Part shown: positions 1 to 9,346 of the stretch, one piece after another
Layout of the letters: every line of letters begins with the position of its first letter
Numbering within the stretch: the first letter of the stretch is position 1
Origin: an uncultured Clostridia bacterium
GTDB lineage: Bacteria > Bacillota > Clostridia > Christensenellales > Borkfalkiaceae
DNA length: 64,000 bases
Direction of reading: 5' to 3'
Assembly (NCBI GenBank): GCA_930989535.1
Contig: CAKNLK010000009.1
Span: forward strand, 1-64,000
Position numbers and translations under genes: made by a program
The notes under the pieces: generated by a model
Told to the model about the DNA's origin: nothing
The model's database searches: none
Seen by the model: the letters and a program-made list of their open reading frames with translations, nothing else

Positions 1-2
1 AA

Positions 3-1085
3 AACCTCGCATTTCCCCCAGAAAAGATACAAAAGCAGATCGACATTGTATGCAACCTCTTAAAGCTCGATAAAGGCTGGAAGTGCCGCACGCTGTCGGG
101 CGGGCAAAAACAGCGGCTGATAACCGCTTCGACGCTTGCAATGGGGCAGAAGATCATCATTTTAGACGAACCTCTCGCCAATCTCGACAAGGACGGCGCG
201 GCAATGCTGATGGGAACGCTCCGCTCGCTCGCTAAAGCGGGGTATTGCGTGGTCGTCATAGAGCACCGCCTCGATATGGTGCTGCCGTTCGTAGATTCCG
301 TGTGGCATATAGGCGATAAAACGGTCAAGAGAATCGAGGACAAGGCGGCATACTTGCAGGCACAGACGGCAAAAATCGAAGATAGTTGCCCCATATATGC
401 GCCCCAATCGCCGCTGTTTGAACTCAAAAATGTAAAGTTTGCCGTCAAAGACAGGGAAATTCTCAAAGATATATCGCTCGAGATCCCGAAGGGCGGCAGA
501 ACGGTCTTTCTCGGTGAAAACGGCTGCGGTAAAACTACACTCCTGCGCCTGATTGCAAGATTATATAAGCCTACGGGCGGCAGCATAACGCAGTACATAG
601 ACGAGAAATTCAAGCAAAAGCCGAAGGGCAGCAAGGCTTGGTATAAAAAGGTGGGCGTCGTCTATCAGAACCCCGATTACCAGCTTTTCATGCCTACGGT
701 GCGGCAGGAAATCTCTTTCGGGGCAAAGAGTGAAGAATACGCAGCGGAGATCGCCGAACTGTTCGGCGTAAAGCACCTGTGGGAACGTCACCCGCAGTCC
801 CTCTCCGAAGGGCAGAAGCGGCGCGTTTCCATTGCCGCCGTCGCCGCCTGCGAACCGGAAGTTCTGCTTTTGGACGAACCTACGGTGGGGCAGGACTACG
901 ACGGACTTTGCGCTTTGGTAGAGATATTAAACAAGTTGCACATGCAGTCGGGCAATACAATGATAACCATTACCCACGATGTGCGCTGTGCCGAGGCGCT
1001 GTGCGACAGGGCGTACCTCATCGCAGACGGCATTGTTGCAAAGCGCGGCGGTAAGGAACTTGTACGGGAATATTTTACGCCGTGA
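3..1085 (+). CDS. ECF transporter ATPase, two fused ABC domains (5' partial)
   Basis: The reading frame is open from the left edge, so the start lies outside the window. What remains of domain 1 includes the signature LSGGQKQR and Walker B IIILDEP. Domain 2 is complete: Walker A GENGCGKTT, Q-loop VYQNPDYQLF (the form typical of energy-coupling-factor ATPases), signature LSEGQKRR and Walker B VLLLDEP. Two ATPases in one chain correspond to a fused EcfA pair, as in YkoD-like proteins. They would power a vitamin or metal ECF transporter whose T and S subunits are probably upstream. The stop overlaps the possible GTG of the next gene, suggesting one operon. The substrate is unknown; the adjacent DtxR-like gene hints at a metal or metal chelate (inference). 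Confidence 0.88.
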   Translation, partial: NLAFPPEKIQKQIDIVCNLLKLDKGWKCRTLSGGQKQRLITASTLAMGQKIIILDEPLANLDKDGAAMLMGTLRSLAKAGYCVVVIEHRLDMVLPFVDSVWHIGDKTVKRIEDKAAYLQAQTAKIEDSCPIYAPQSPLFELKNVKFAVKDREILKDISLEIPKGGRTVFLGENGCGKTTLLRLIARLYKPTGGSITQYIDEKFKQKPKGSKAWYKKVGVVYQNPDYQLFMPTVRQEISFGAKSEEYAAEIAELFGVKHLWERHPQSLSEGQKRRVSIAAVAACEPEVLLLDEPTVGQDYDGLCALVEILNKLHMQSGNTMITITHDVRCAEALCDRAYLIADGIVAKRGGKELVREYFTP

Positions 1086-1099
1086 AGGAGGGAAAAATA

Positions 1100-1465
1100 A
1101 TGCACCATTCACAGCTTGAATATCTGATAGCCGTGCAGAAGTTGCAACGGGAAGACCGCGGCGCAAAGGGGTACGAAGTTGCAGGGTACCTGAACGTGTC
1201 GCCTGCGTATACGGTAAAGCTCAACGTCTATGCCGAATCGCAGGGGTATATCCTGCGGGACAGGGCGCGTACAATACGGCTGACGCCGCTCGGCGAACAA
1301 GTGATGGAAGAGTACCTTATGGCAGCACGCTCGATGGGAAAGTTTCTGTGTTCCTGCGGAGCGGACGAAGGCGATGTAAAAGGAGACGCCGTAAGATGCG
1401 TATGCGCGCTTACGGGCTCGACGCGGCAGGCGCTCGTCAAAGCGCATACCGCGCAAAACGGATAA
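1100..1465 (+). CDS. DtxR/MntR-like winged-helix protein with two CXC motifs
   Basis: The 121-residue protein has the N-terminal helix-turn-helix layout of DtxR/MntR repressors (the SQLEYL start, AGYLNVSPAYTVKL, then a wing ending in IRLTPLGEQVMEEY). ATG 1100 is preferred because AAGGAGGG lies just upstream; an in-frame GTG at 1082 overlaps the previous stop. In the dimerisation region, where DtxR proteins carry the metal ligands C-x2-E-H, this protein has VRCVC instead. A second CSC motif lies 13 residues earlier, so four cysteines form CXC-X13-CXC. Canonical Fe/Mn binding is therefore unlikely. A thiol, zinc or Fe-S based sensor is possible (inference). It follows the ECF ATPase directly and may regulate it. 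Confidence 0.7.
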   Translation: MHHSQLEYLIAVQKLQREDRGAKGYEVAGYLNVSPAYTVKLNVYAESQGYILRDRARTIRLTPLGEQVMEEYLMAARSMGKFLCSCGADEGDVKGDAVRCVCALTGSTRQALVKAHTAQNG

Positions 1466-1520
1466 ATAAAATTTTTTTTGCAAATAGGTTCGCATACGGG
1501 AACTTGTGGGTGAGAAAAGC

Positions 1521-1562
1521 GGAAAGGCCATGGCCTTTCCCGTAGCCTGGCGGCTACGGGAA
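1521..1562 (+). promoter_or_regulatory. Two overlapping inverted repeats upstream of ABC gene
   Basis: A perfect 20-base palindrome (1521-1540, GGAAAGGCCATGGCCTTTCC) overlaps an 11-bp stem (1537-1547 with 1552-1562, loop TGGC). The two share four bases, so the full-length forms cannot coexist. No T-run follows, so this is not an ordinary terminator. It sits 37 bases before the GTG of the ABC gene and could be an operator or a leader switch. Confidence 0.5.
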
Positions 1563-1598
1563 TAAACCAAATCTGAAAGTAGAAAAGGAGAACGCTCG

Positions 1599-3668
1599 GT
1601 GCTGTTAAAGTTAGAAAAAATCGGAAAGATATACGATTCCAACGATATTCTCACGGTGGGTATCCGCGGGATCGATTTGGCGTTCGACTATAACGAGTTC
1701 GTGACGATAGAAGGCGAGAGCGGCAGCGGTAAATCGACGCTTCTGAACGTCATCGGCGCGAATGATACCTATGAGGAAGGGGAGCTGTACTTTAACGGCG
1801 AGCCGACTTCGCACTACTCCGAAAGCGATTGGGAAAAGTACCGCGAAAAGAATATCGCCACCATCTTTCAGGACTTCAATATCATAGAAAATCTCACCGT
1901 TTTGGAAAACGTGGAGCTTGCGCTTTTGCGTTTGGACGACGTGAAGGAGAGAAAGAAGAGGGCAAAGGAACTCATCGCCCGCGTGGGGCTTACCGAGCAG
2001 ATGAACAGGCGGGGCAGCAAACTTTCGGGCGGCGAAAAGCAGAGAACGGTCATCGCCCGCGCGCTCGCAAAGGACGCGCCCGTCATCCTCGCAGACGAAC
2101 CGACGGGCAATCTCGACGTCAAGGCTTCAAAGGAAGTGGCGGCGCTCCTCAAAGAGGTGTCGAAGGATAAGCTTGTCATCGTCGTCACGCACAACCCCGA
2201 ATTTTTCAAGCAGTATGCCACGCGCCGCGTGCGCATATACGATGGCAGCGTGAGCGAAGATAAGCAGATCGAACCTCCCGCGCCCTTATCGCAGACAGTC
2301 TGCGAGGTTTTGCCTCCCGTCAACCGTTTTCATAATTTCAGGAACACTTTACATATCGGCGTACTCAACTACAAGAGCCGCCCGAAATTCACCACCATGA
2401 TGAGCCTTGCGCTCGCGGTGTGCGCCGTGACGTTGTTCCTCGTCATCGCGCTGTTCGGGCAGAGCCTTATATCACCGCTCACGACCACGCTGGACGGCGT
2501 GGGGATAGAGGGCAAAGTCATCGTGTCCGGCACGGGCGACGGCATTTCTGCGGATACGCTGGACGAACTCGCCTATGATACAAACGCGGGTTATATCCTC
2601 GGCGACAGAACGCTGTCCGAATTTACCGTCACCGTTCCCGAAAACGGGGATATGCTTATGGGCTATGAAGTCGTCTGCCTTTATTCGCCGTATGAATACA
2701 ATTTGCAGACAAACGAAGGCGTGCTCGTTTTGCCGCAGTCGGCAAAGCGAGACGCGAACGCGATCGCTGTGGCGTTCACGAATGCAGGCGTAGGGTTGGA
2801 AAACATAGAGATCAAAACTTCGCTCACGGCAGAGGATGTGCGGCTGTATCTCGGCTACGGCGCGCTCGCGGAAAACGGACTGAAAATACAGGCGATAAAC
2901 AGTACAGTCAGGCTGGGCGAGGACGAAACGACGGTCTATACCTTTGCCGTCAACGAAAATCTTGCGGACGGAAACATCAACCTTGTCAACTCCAATTACT
3001 TCAACGTGGTGGGGCGGACGGCGGTGTTTACCGCAAAAGCAGATAAGGCATATCTCGTTGCAGACGCGAGCGGGGAGAATAAAGATATTGACGGGCTTAT
3101 CGTTGAAATGAGCGAAGAAGACTATGCCGCCATGTTTGAAAGCGGCTTTTCCTCCGCAACGCTGGCGTGCCTGTATTTTCCCTCTGACGACGCGGCGCGG
3201 GCGGCTGTTTCAAAACTGCCAGAAGGATATATGGGGCTTTTGTCCACGAGCGGCATTTATGTGCAGAGCGCGGGGGACGTGTTCACGTCGAACGTGCTTT
3301 GGTATGTGGCGCTCATCGCTGCAAGCCTTTTGGTCGGCGTGCTCATCGGCATCATCTTTATGCGCAGCGTGAAGATCTATCAGGCGGATTTTGCGGTGTA
3401 CAGAACGCTCGGTATTCCGAACAAGGTTTCCGGCCGCTCGCTGTATATCCAGATGGCGCTCATTTTCCTGCCGACGCTCGTCCTTCTGCCGCTCGTATCG
3501 CTCGTTGCCGCGGTCATTCCGGGCAGCAGCCTCGCGTTCATCTCGGCGGGCAATTACTTCTTCATAGAAGTCATGCTTCTCTTGATCGTCGAGCTTGTGG
3601 CGTTCGGGTTCAATAAGAGTTTGAACGGGCAGAGTATCCGTAAATCGTTACGCCGCGGGTCAAAATAA
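1599..3668 (+). CDS. MacB-like ABC transporter, ATPase fused to FtsX-type permease
   Basis: This 689-residue fusion has an N-terminal ABC ATPase (Walker A GESGSGKST near residue 41, signature LSGGEKQR, Walker [13 protein letters not shown]). A first membrane helix lies near residue 265, followed by an extracellular region of about 270 residues and three C-terminal helices: the MacB/FtsX layout. The start is GTG 1599 with AAAAGGAG upstream. Such proteins drive extracytoplasmic events such as lipoprotein or peptide handling and antimicrobial-peptide resistance. No membrane-fusion partner is visible. It lies 12 bases upstream of a second fusion of the same design, so the two probably form a heterodimer (inference). 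Confidence 0.88.
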   Translation: MLLKLEKIGKIYDSNDILTVGIRGIDLAFDYNEFVTIEGESGSGKSTLLNVIGANDTYEEGELYFNGEPTSHYSESDWEKYREKNIATIFQDFNIIENLTVLENVELALLRLDDVKERKKRAKELIARVGLTEQMNRRGSKLSGGEKQRTVIARALAKDAPVILADEPTGNLDVKASKEVAALLKEVSKDKLVIVVTHNPEFFKQYATRRVRIYDGSVSEDKQIEPPAPLSQTVCEVLPPVNRFHNFRNTLHIGVLNYKSRPKFTTMMSLALAVCAVTLFLVIALFGQSLISPLTTTLDGVGIEGKVIVSGTGDGISADTLDELAYDTNAGYILGDRTLSEFTVTVPENGDMLMGYEVVCLYSPYEYNLQTNEGVLVLPQSAKRDANAIAVAFTNAGVGLENIEIKTSLTAEDVRLYLGYGALAENGLKIQAINSTVRLGEDETTVYTFAVNENLADGNINLVNSNYFNVVGRTAVFTAKADKAYLVADASGENKDIDGLIVEMSEEDYAAMFESGFSSATLACLYFPSDDAARAAVSKLPEGYMGLLSTSGIYVQSAGDVFTSNVLWYVALIAASLLVGVLIGIIFMRSVKIYQADFAVYRTLGIPNKVSGRSLYIQMALIFLPTLVLLPLVSLVAAVIPGSSLAFISAGNYFFIEVMLLLIVELVAFGFNKSLNGQSIRKSLRRGSK

Positions 3669-3680
3669 GGGGGTGTGTTT

Positions 3681-6182
3681 ATGATTAGAATCGAAAACAT
3701 CGGTAAAGTATTCAACGCGCACTCCCGTAACCGCAACGAGGTATTGAAGGGCGTCTCCTTTGAACTTCCCGAAAAAGGCTTCATCGCCATATACGGCAAG
3801 TCGGGCAGCGGCAAGACGACCTTGCTCAACATCATCGGCGGGCTGGATAGACAGGATAAGGGAAAGATCTACATAGACGGCGAAAACGTTGCCGGAAAAG
3901 TGGATAAGATACGCAACGCAAAGATAGGGTTTATCTTCCAGAATTACTACCTCGAACGCGGCTATACCATCGCCGAGATCATGAAAAACGCCATGCACAT
4001 CGCGGGCTTTAAGGACGAAGCCGAGATCGAGCGGCGGAGCGAAGAAGTCCTTGCGCTCGTGGACATGGAGCGGTTCAAGAACAAACAGGGCGACGCGCTC
4101 TCCGGCGGACAGAAACAGCGGGTAGCCATAGCCCGCGCGCTCATCAAGGGCGCGGACGTAATCCTTGCCGACGAGCCTACGGGCAACCTCGACGCGGAAA
4201 ATACCATGAAGGTCATGGACATCTTAAAGGAGATCTCCAAGACCAAGCTCGTCGTAGTGGTCACGCACGAGATCACGCTGATAAAGAAATATGCCGACAG
4301 CTATATAAAGCTCGTTGATGGAAAACCGGACGAAAACACAGACCTCGGCGAAGTGTTTGAGTACGACACCGAACACAACAATATCTATGTGGACGAAAAG
4401 CCGCGCGGAGAAGTGAAAGAGGGAGCGCTGGACATCGAATTTTACGGCGGAAAGCCCGAAGAAAAGGATACCATTCAGGTATTCAACGACAACGGCAGCA
4501 TCTACATAAAGGCGGGCAAGAACGTCACCGTTCTGGACGATAAGAGCGAGAAGAAAATCATCTTCCGCGGCACCGAGAGGCAAAGCGAAGAAGAGCAGCC
4601 CGCCCGTCGCGTTCCCGATTTTACAAAGAGCACGGCAAAAAGGAACGGCAGGCTGTTCACGGCGGGGAGTATTTTCAAACTGTTCCGCTCGGACGGTACG
4701 GAGCGCGCCTATTCCACGGCAAATATCTTCAAACAAGTGTTTATCTTCGTCATCGCCGCGGTGCTGTGCTTTCTTTCTCTTATGGCGTTCGAGGCGGCGA
4801 ACACGCGGATCGAAAACAAGCAGCTTGACGGAAACAGCGTGTACGTCAACATGAACACTTATACAGACCTGCGCACGCTGGATAAGAGCTTATACGAGCA
4901 CATCGACTTCTTTGAAACGCAGTATAAGCAGGGCAGTTTTTCGTATAACGAGATCGCCTCACTTTCGGGAATATCGGCGGACTATGCTCCCAAAGCGATA
5001 GAGGCTGACGACACGGCGGAGAGCGTGGGACTTACCTACGGCGAAATGCCGCAGGAAGGGGAGGTGCTCATCTCCCGCGCGCTCGCTGAAACGCTCAAAA
5101 CGCAGTTCCGTCTTTCGGAACTGGCTACAGACCGCGCGATGCTTCTCGCCGTGTTTGAGGGCGAATACCGGGTGAGCGGAATAACCGACGGCGGTACGCC
5201 TGCGGTGTATCTCAACAAAGTGGACTATGTAAACTTCCTCGGCGTGTACAACTCGGTGCAGTTCAGCGATTACAACAACTTGTTCTTCGCCCCCGATTTT
5301 GCCGAAACGACATACACGAGCGAGATATTGCTGTCCGACAGTTCCACCCTCGGCGACAGTGAAGTGACGGTGGAGATCAACCGCAATTCGCTGTATAAGA
5401 TGATGAGCGACACCACGCAGGCGGACTACCTCGTCAATGTGACGAACTCTTACCTCGCCGCAACGTCCGGTACATCCACGGCGATACAGATCGCAGGCAG
5501 CCGCCCGATGTACGTCCAAAGGTTCGAGATCACGCGCGACGTGATGGATACGGATATCCGTATCTACGTCAATGCGGAAACGCTGTCCGACATCTTCGTC
5601 GCCTTGCAGCCGGACATCGACGCGCTGGAAGGTACGACCTCTTCGGCGGGCGTTCCTTCGCAGTTCTATTTTGAGATAAAGACGGCGGGCGGCGAACAGC
5701 TCAAAAACCTTACGAGTACGCTCTCCGGGCTCGGCATTCGCAGCATAGACATAGGCGCGTTGTACGAGCGGGAGAACGCGGAGATCATGAGCGAGGCGAC
5801 AAACAATCTTTCCGTCTTTTTTGTCGTGCTCGCGCTGCTGCTCATCGTGTGGTTCTTTATAGAAAAATCAGGGAGCATACGAAACAGCAAGGAATACGGC
5901 ATTTACCGCGCGATAGGCGTGAACAGGAGCAATCTTCTGTTCAAGGAGATGCTGACGGCGCTCGTCAGCAACATGATAGGGTACGTTGTGTTCTATCTCA
6001 TCGTGTTTGCGCTCATGTGCGTGCGGTATGCGGTCATGAATATGGCGTTCGGTCTGTTCGTCGGCATTGCGCTGGGCGTTATGGCAATAGGCGGGCTTTT
6101 CATGCTTGCAATATCGCTCATTCCGTATCTGTTCGTGCTGTGGCAGACGCCCGCCGAGATACTGTCCCGTTACGATATATGA
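3681..6182 (+). CDS. MacB-like ABC transporter, ATPase fused to FtsX-type permease
   Basis: This 833-residue protein has an ABC ATPase (Walker [10 protein letters not shown], signature LSGGQKQR, Walker [13 protein letters not shown]). A long acidic, beta-rich cytoplasmic linker covers residues 220-345. A membrane helix near 352, an extracellular domain of about 330 residues and three C-terminal helices follow. ATG 3681 after AAGGGGG is preferred over the in-frame GTG at 3675. The C-terminal [20 protein letters not shown] motif is typical of FtsX-like permeases. It pairs with the fusion just upstream. Downstream genes encode two large lipoproteins, which could be clients or partners of the pump (inference from position). 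Confidence 0.88.
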   Translation: MIRIENIGKVFNAHSRNRNEVLKGVSFELPEKGFIAIYGKSGSGKTTLLNIIGGLDRQDKGKIYIDGENVAGKVDKIRNAKIGFIFQNYYLERGYTIAEIMKNAMHIAGFKDEAEIERRSEEVLALVDMERFKNKQGDALSGGQKQRVAIARALIKGADVILADEPTGNLDAENTMKVMDILKEISKTKLVVVVTHEITLIKKYADSYIKLVDGKPDENTDLGEVFEYDTEHNNIYVDEKPRGEVKEGALDIEFYGGKPEEKDTIQVFNDNGSIYIKAGKNVTVLDDKSEKKIIFRGTERQSEEEQPARRVPDFTKSTAKRNGRLFTAGSIFKLFRSDGTERAYSTANIFKQVFIFVIAAVLCFLSLMAFEAANTRIENKQLDGNSVYVNMNTYTDLRTLDKSLYEHIDFFETQYKQGSFSYNEIASLSGISADYAPKAIEADDTAESVGLTYGEMPQEGEVLISRALAETLKTQFRLSELATDRAMLLAVFEGEYRVSGITDGGTPAVYLNKVDYVNFLGVYNSVQFSDYNNLFFAPDFAETTYTSEILLSDSSTLGDSEVTVEINRNSLYKMMSDTTQADYLVNVTNSYLAATSGTSTAIQIAGSRPMYVQRFEITRDVMDTDIRIYVNAETLSDIFVALQPDIDALEGTTSSAGVPSQFYFEIKTAGGEQLKNLTSTLSGLGIRSIDIGALYERENAEIMSEATNNLSVFFVVLALLLIVWFFIEKSGSIRNSKEYGIYRAIGVNRSNLLFKEMLTALVSNMIGYVVFYLIVFALMCVRYAVMNMAFGLFVGIALGVMAIGGLFMLAISLIPYLFVLWQTPAEILSRYDI

Positions 6183-6205
6183 CGGGCTGATTCAAACAGG
6201 GAAAC

Positions 6206-6223
6206 AACCGGAAACGGTTTTTT
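6206..6223 (+). terminator. Weak intrinsic terminator
   Basis: Stem AACCG/CGGTT with a GAAA tetraloop runs into six T residues. It is short, so partial read-through into the lipoprotein gene is likely. Confidence 0.45.
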
Positions 6224-6256
6224 CACAAAAATACATTTTATAAAGGAGTAGTTTTT

Positions 6257-9200
6257 ATGGCAAAGATCAAGAACAGAATTCTGATTGTTCTGGCGCTGGT
6301 GATGTTGTGCGCGGTCGGCGTATTCGCGCTTGCCGCCTGCAACAACACCGAAACGTACACCGTCACCTTCATGGTGCGCGAAAACGGCACGACGGGCGAC
6401 TGGCAGCAGTACACGACCGTCGATACCAACGACGACGGCTCGGTAACGCTTCCCGCCGAACCTACCGTGGATGGTTATACCTTCCGCGACTGGTACACCG
6501 ACGAGGCTTGCAGCGCGGATAACGTGTTCGACGAAACTTCCGTTTCGGGCGACATTACCGTGTATGCGCTCATGGCGGAGGCAAACATTACGCTCAATAT
6601 TACGGACGGCAGCGGCACGGCTTCGCAGGTTGCGGGTACGCTCTCCGCGCTTTCCGAAACGACGGCGGAACAGGAAGCCGCCGCAGCCGAAGAGAAGCTC
6701 ACGTTCGACGGCTGGTACACGGACGCCGCGTTCACGCAGAAGTATTCCGACGGCATGGACGCCACCGCGCTCTACGGTAGGTATATGGCGCGGATCACTT
6801 ACGATAACGGGTATGAATCGCTGTACACCGAACTTGTAACGCCGGGTAAAACGACCACCGCGCCCGATACAAGGGTGGATGACTTCGTAAAGCGTTATAT
6901 GGACGACGAAGATATTTCCTACAACGATTCGGAAGGCAACGCCATTGACTTTACATCGGACACGTTTGTCGAAAACGAAGTCGTGACCGTACTTTGGAAA
7001 ACTCCGGGGCTTGTGTATGAGGCAATCGAAGGCAATAATTACCGCGTATCGGGAATTGATACGACGGATATTACCTATCCCGCTGTTTCCGTTCTTTCCA
7101 AAAACGTAACGATTGAAGGAAAGCAGGGGTGCAACGTAGTGGCAGTTGATGCCGCTGTCGGTTTAGACAGATATGATCAGGCGGAAGTTTTCATTTTCAA
7201 TGAAGGCATTGAATCTATAAGAGGGTTTTATGCCGCATCGTACGGCGGTCCGTCCGCAATGAAAGAGGTCCGGCTGCCTTCAACCTTGAAGGTGTTGGAA
7301 GATTCCTTTAATATGCCGAGTACCGCTATTTCCGAATTAGTTCTGCCCGAAGGGCTGGAAGTGATCATAGACTGTTTTTGGAGCGATATGTTGGCAACGA
7401 CAAATCCCGACCGCGAAAATGGTTTGAATATATCAATTACCGTTCCCGCGACGGTAACCAACATGGCAGTCGTTCCCAAAAATCTCGACCTTTCCAAAAA
7501 CGATAACTTCAAGTATGACGATGACGGCAGACTGTACTATGTGGACGGCGACAGCAAAATTCTCTGTTCGGAGTATCAGTCGAACGTTACGGATGAAGGC
7601 AGACTTGTCGTGGAAGAGGGCGTAACGGGCGTGCAGGTTTATCTGCTCTCTACGTTGAATTATGACTACCTTGACCTGCCCTCCACTTTCTGCGAGGTGG
7701 GCTATAACAATGCTGCAGAAGATTATCCTGCATACACGGGTACTCTGCTTACGCCGCAGGCGGTGATCAACAACCCTGAAGCTACGCCTGTTGAAGGGGC
7801 AAGCAGGTATTCATATGCGATCGTTTCCAATCTCGATGAAATCACCTATGTTACGATAGCGCGTACAGGTGATTTGCCCGTAAGCGACTATGCGTTTGTT
7901 TCCACTTCCGGTGTTCCTCATAACGGCAACGAATTTAAAGATGACGTCAAAGTCGTGCTCATCGGCGATGTAACGCCTGGCGAGACGGTTTCAATTCGCC
8001 TGACGGTGTCCCATTCGCGCGATAACAAGGTAGAGACCTACGTGCTTAATAGTTACAAGAGCGGCGAAGCGCTCACTCTTGCGGCTATTCTTGAGGCGGC
8101 AAAGGTTTCCGAAGAGGATTATACCGTGATCATTCGCAACGTCGGTGAAGTGTATGAAGGCGGTACGATCACTTCCGATATGTATATCACCGTCGAATGC
8201 TATGCAAAGGCGGGCGGCTTTACCTATACGGTCAATGCGGACGGCAAAACAGCGACCGTTACCGGATTTAAATCTGCTACCGCAGAACAGCTTACCGACG
8301 GTACTTACCGCGTTACCATCGACATGATAGACGGATATATTGTCACGGCGATTGCGGACGGCGCATTCAAGGATGTCAGCAGCGTTTCCGAAGTGTACAT
8401 TTCGAATGCTGTTACAACAATAGGCGCCAAGGCATTTATGAATATGGGCAATTTAAGACTTGTGGATATTGCACCCGGCGGACTTTCCGTCATCGGTGAA
8501 AGCGCCTTTGAAAACGCCGGCTGCGTGCAGGACTCTGACGGCAATTGGGCGGTCAACACCGAAGGCGGTGTGGATGAACTTACCATGATTCTGCCGCTTG
8601 CAGATCTCACCGATATTCAGCCGTATGCCTTCAAAACGAAGGCGATAGAAAAGTTTACTGCTGTTGATAGTGAAGCAACGAGAAATATCCAAATGATGTT
8701 GATGCAGGGGACGTCCTCATTTACAGAAGGTATGTTCATGTTTGCAAGTACAGGCAGCGGTACAAATCGTGCAATAATTAAATACACGGGAATCAATGAA
8801 ACCAAGACTATGCAAGACTCTTCCGGTGAAGATACTGAAATTACGGTGAGGGGAGCACAACTTGTAGCAATAGCAGGCGGCGCTGCTTATTCTAACCCCA
8901 GCTCCGGTTTAGCGTTAGGGTTTTCGTATAGGTATTTTGATTTGCAAATGGGCGCGTATGCTCCGGCACTTGCTACCAATGTTTTTGAGTATGAAATTAT
9001 GGAAGGCTCCGTATATTATGGAGGGTCAACGTTGCAACTTTATATCGGTATGGTGAGCAAGGTGCATAAAAACGCATTTACCGATATAGAGGATGAAGCG
9101 CCCAGTATAAACTATTACAATTGTTCTTACGATCAGCACATGACTATTGAGCAGGTTCAGACTCAGACTTCTGAAATTTTTGAAGAAGGCTGGTTTGACG

Positions 9201-9271
9201 GAAGGGCAAATTCTGAAAACACATTTATGGCTGAAACAACAATTCAGGACAGCAAATATCCTCTTATGTGA
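6257..9271 (+). CDS. Large surface lipoprotein with InlB-like and leucine-rich repeats
   Basis: This 1004-residue protein starts at ATG 6257 after AAAGGAG. A lipoprotein signal ends in the lipobox LAAC (Cys28). InlB/Flg_new-type repeats follow (GYTFRDWYTDEAC near residue 70 and FDGWYTDAAF near 150). The middle and C-terminal parts contain BspA-like leucine-rich segments (VRLPSTLKVLEDSF, VYISNAVTTIGAKAFMNM). Proteins of this build are exposed on the envelope and act in adhesion or ligand capture. The window does not show what this one binds. It lies between the MacB-like pair and a second giant lipoprotein, all on one strand. Confidence 0.85.
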   Translation: MAKIKNRILIVLALVMLCAVGVFALAACNNTETYTVTFMVRENGTTGDWQQYTTVDTNDDGSVTLPAEPTVDGYTFRDWYTDEACSADNVFDETSVSGDITVYALMAEANITLNITDGSGTASQVAGTLSALSETTAEQEAAAAEEKLTFDGWYTDAAFTQKYSDGMDATALYGRYMARITYDNGYESLYTELVTPGKTTTAPDTRVDDFVKRYMDDEDISYNDSEGNAIDFTSDTFVENEVVTVLWKTPGLVYEAIEGNNYRVSGIDTTDITYPAVSVLSKNVTIEGKQGCNVVAVDAAVGLDRYDQAEVFIFNEGIESIRGFYAASYGGPSAMKEVRLPSTLKVLEDSFNMPSTAISELVLPEGLEVIIDCFWSDMLATTNPDRENGLNISITVPATVTNMAVVPKNLDLSKNDNFKYDDDGRLYYVDGDSKILCSEYQSNVTDEGRLVVEEGVTGVQVYLLSTLNYDYLDLPSTFCEVGYNNAAEDYPAYTGTLLTPQAVINNPEATPVEGASRYSYAIVSNLDEITYVTIARTGDLPVSDYAFVSTSGVPHNGNEFKDDVKVVLIGDVTPGETVSIRLTVSHSRDNKVETYVLNSYKSGEALTLAAILEAAKVSEEDYTVIIRNVGEVYEGGTITSDMYITVECYAKAGGFTYTVNADGKTATVTGFKSATAEQLTDGTYRVTIDMIDGYIVTAIADGAFKDVSSVSEVYISNAVTTIGAKAFMNMGNLRLVDIAPGGLSVIGESAFENAGCVQDSDGNWAVNTEGGVDELTMILPLADLTDIQPYAFKTKAIEKFTAVDSEATRNIQMMLMQGTSSFTEGMFMFASTGSGTNRAIIKYTGINETKTMQDSSGEDTEITVRGAQLVAIAGGAAYSNPSSGLALGFSYRYFDLQMGAYAPALATNVFEYEIMEGSVYYGGSTLQLYIGMVSKVHKNAFTDIEDEAPSINYYNCSYDQHMTIEQVQTQTSEIFEEGWFDGRANSENTFMAETTIQDSKYPLM

Positions 9272-9296
9272 TATATGTGTTAAGAAAATCATAACT

Positions 9297-9334
9297 CCGC
9301 GCCCGTCTTCGGGCGGGCGCGGATAAATTTTTTT
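9297..9334 (+). terminator. Intrinsic terminator between the two lipoprotein genes
   Basis: A 9-bp stem CCGCGCCCG/CGGGCGCGG (9297-9305 with 9314-9322) is followed after ATAAA by a run of seven T. It lies 13 bases before the next ATG, so the next gene either has internal transcription or depends on read-through. Confidence 0.7.
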
Positions 9335-9346
9335 AGGCAAACAAAA

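Noticed and set aside
1348-1545. 65-residue Arg-rich frame over the CXC DtxR-like gene
   Set aside because: Shadow frame of basic low-complexity composition that runs into the hairpin region.
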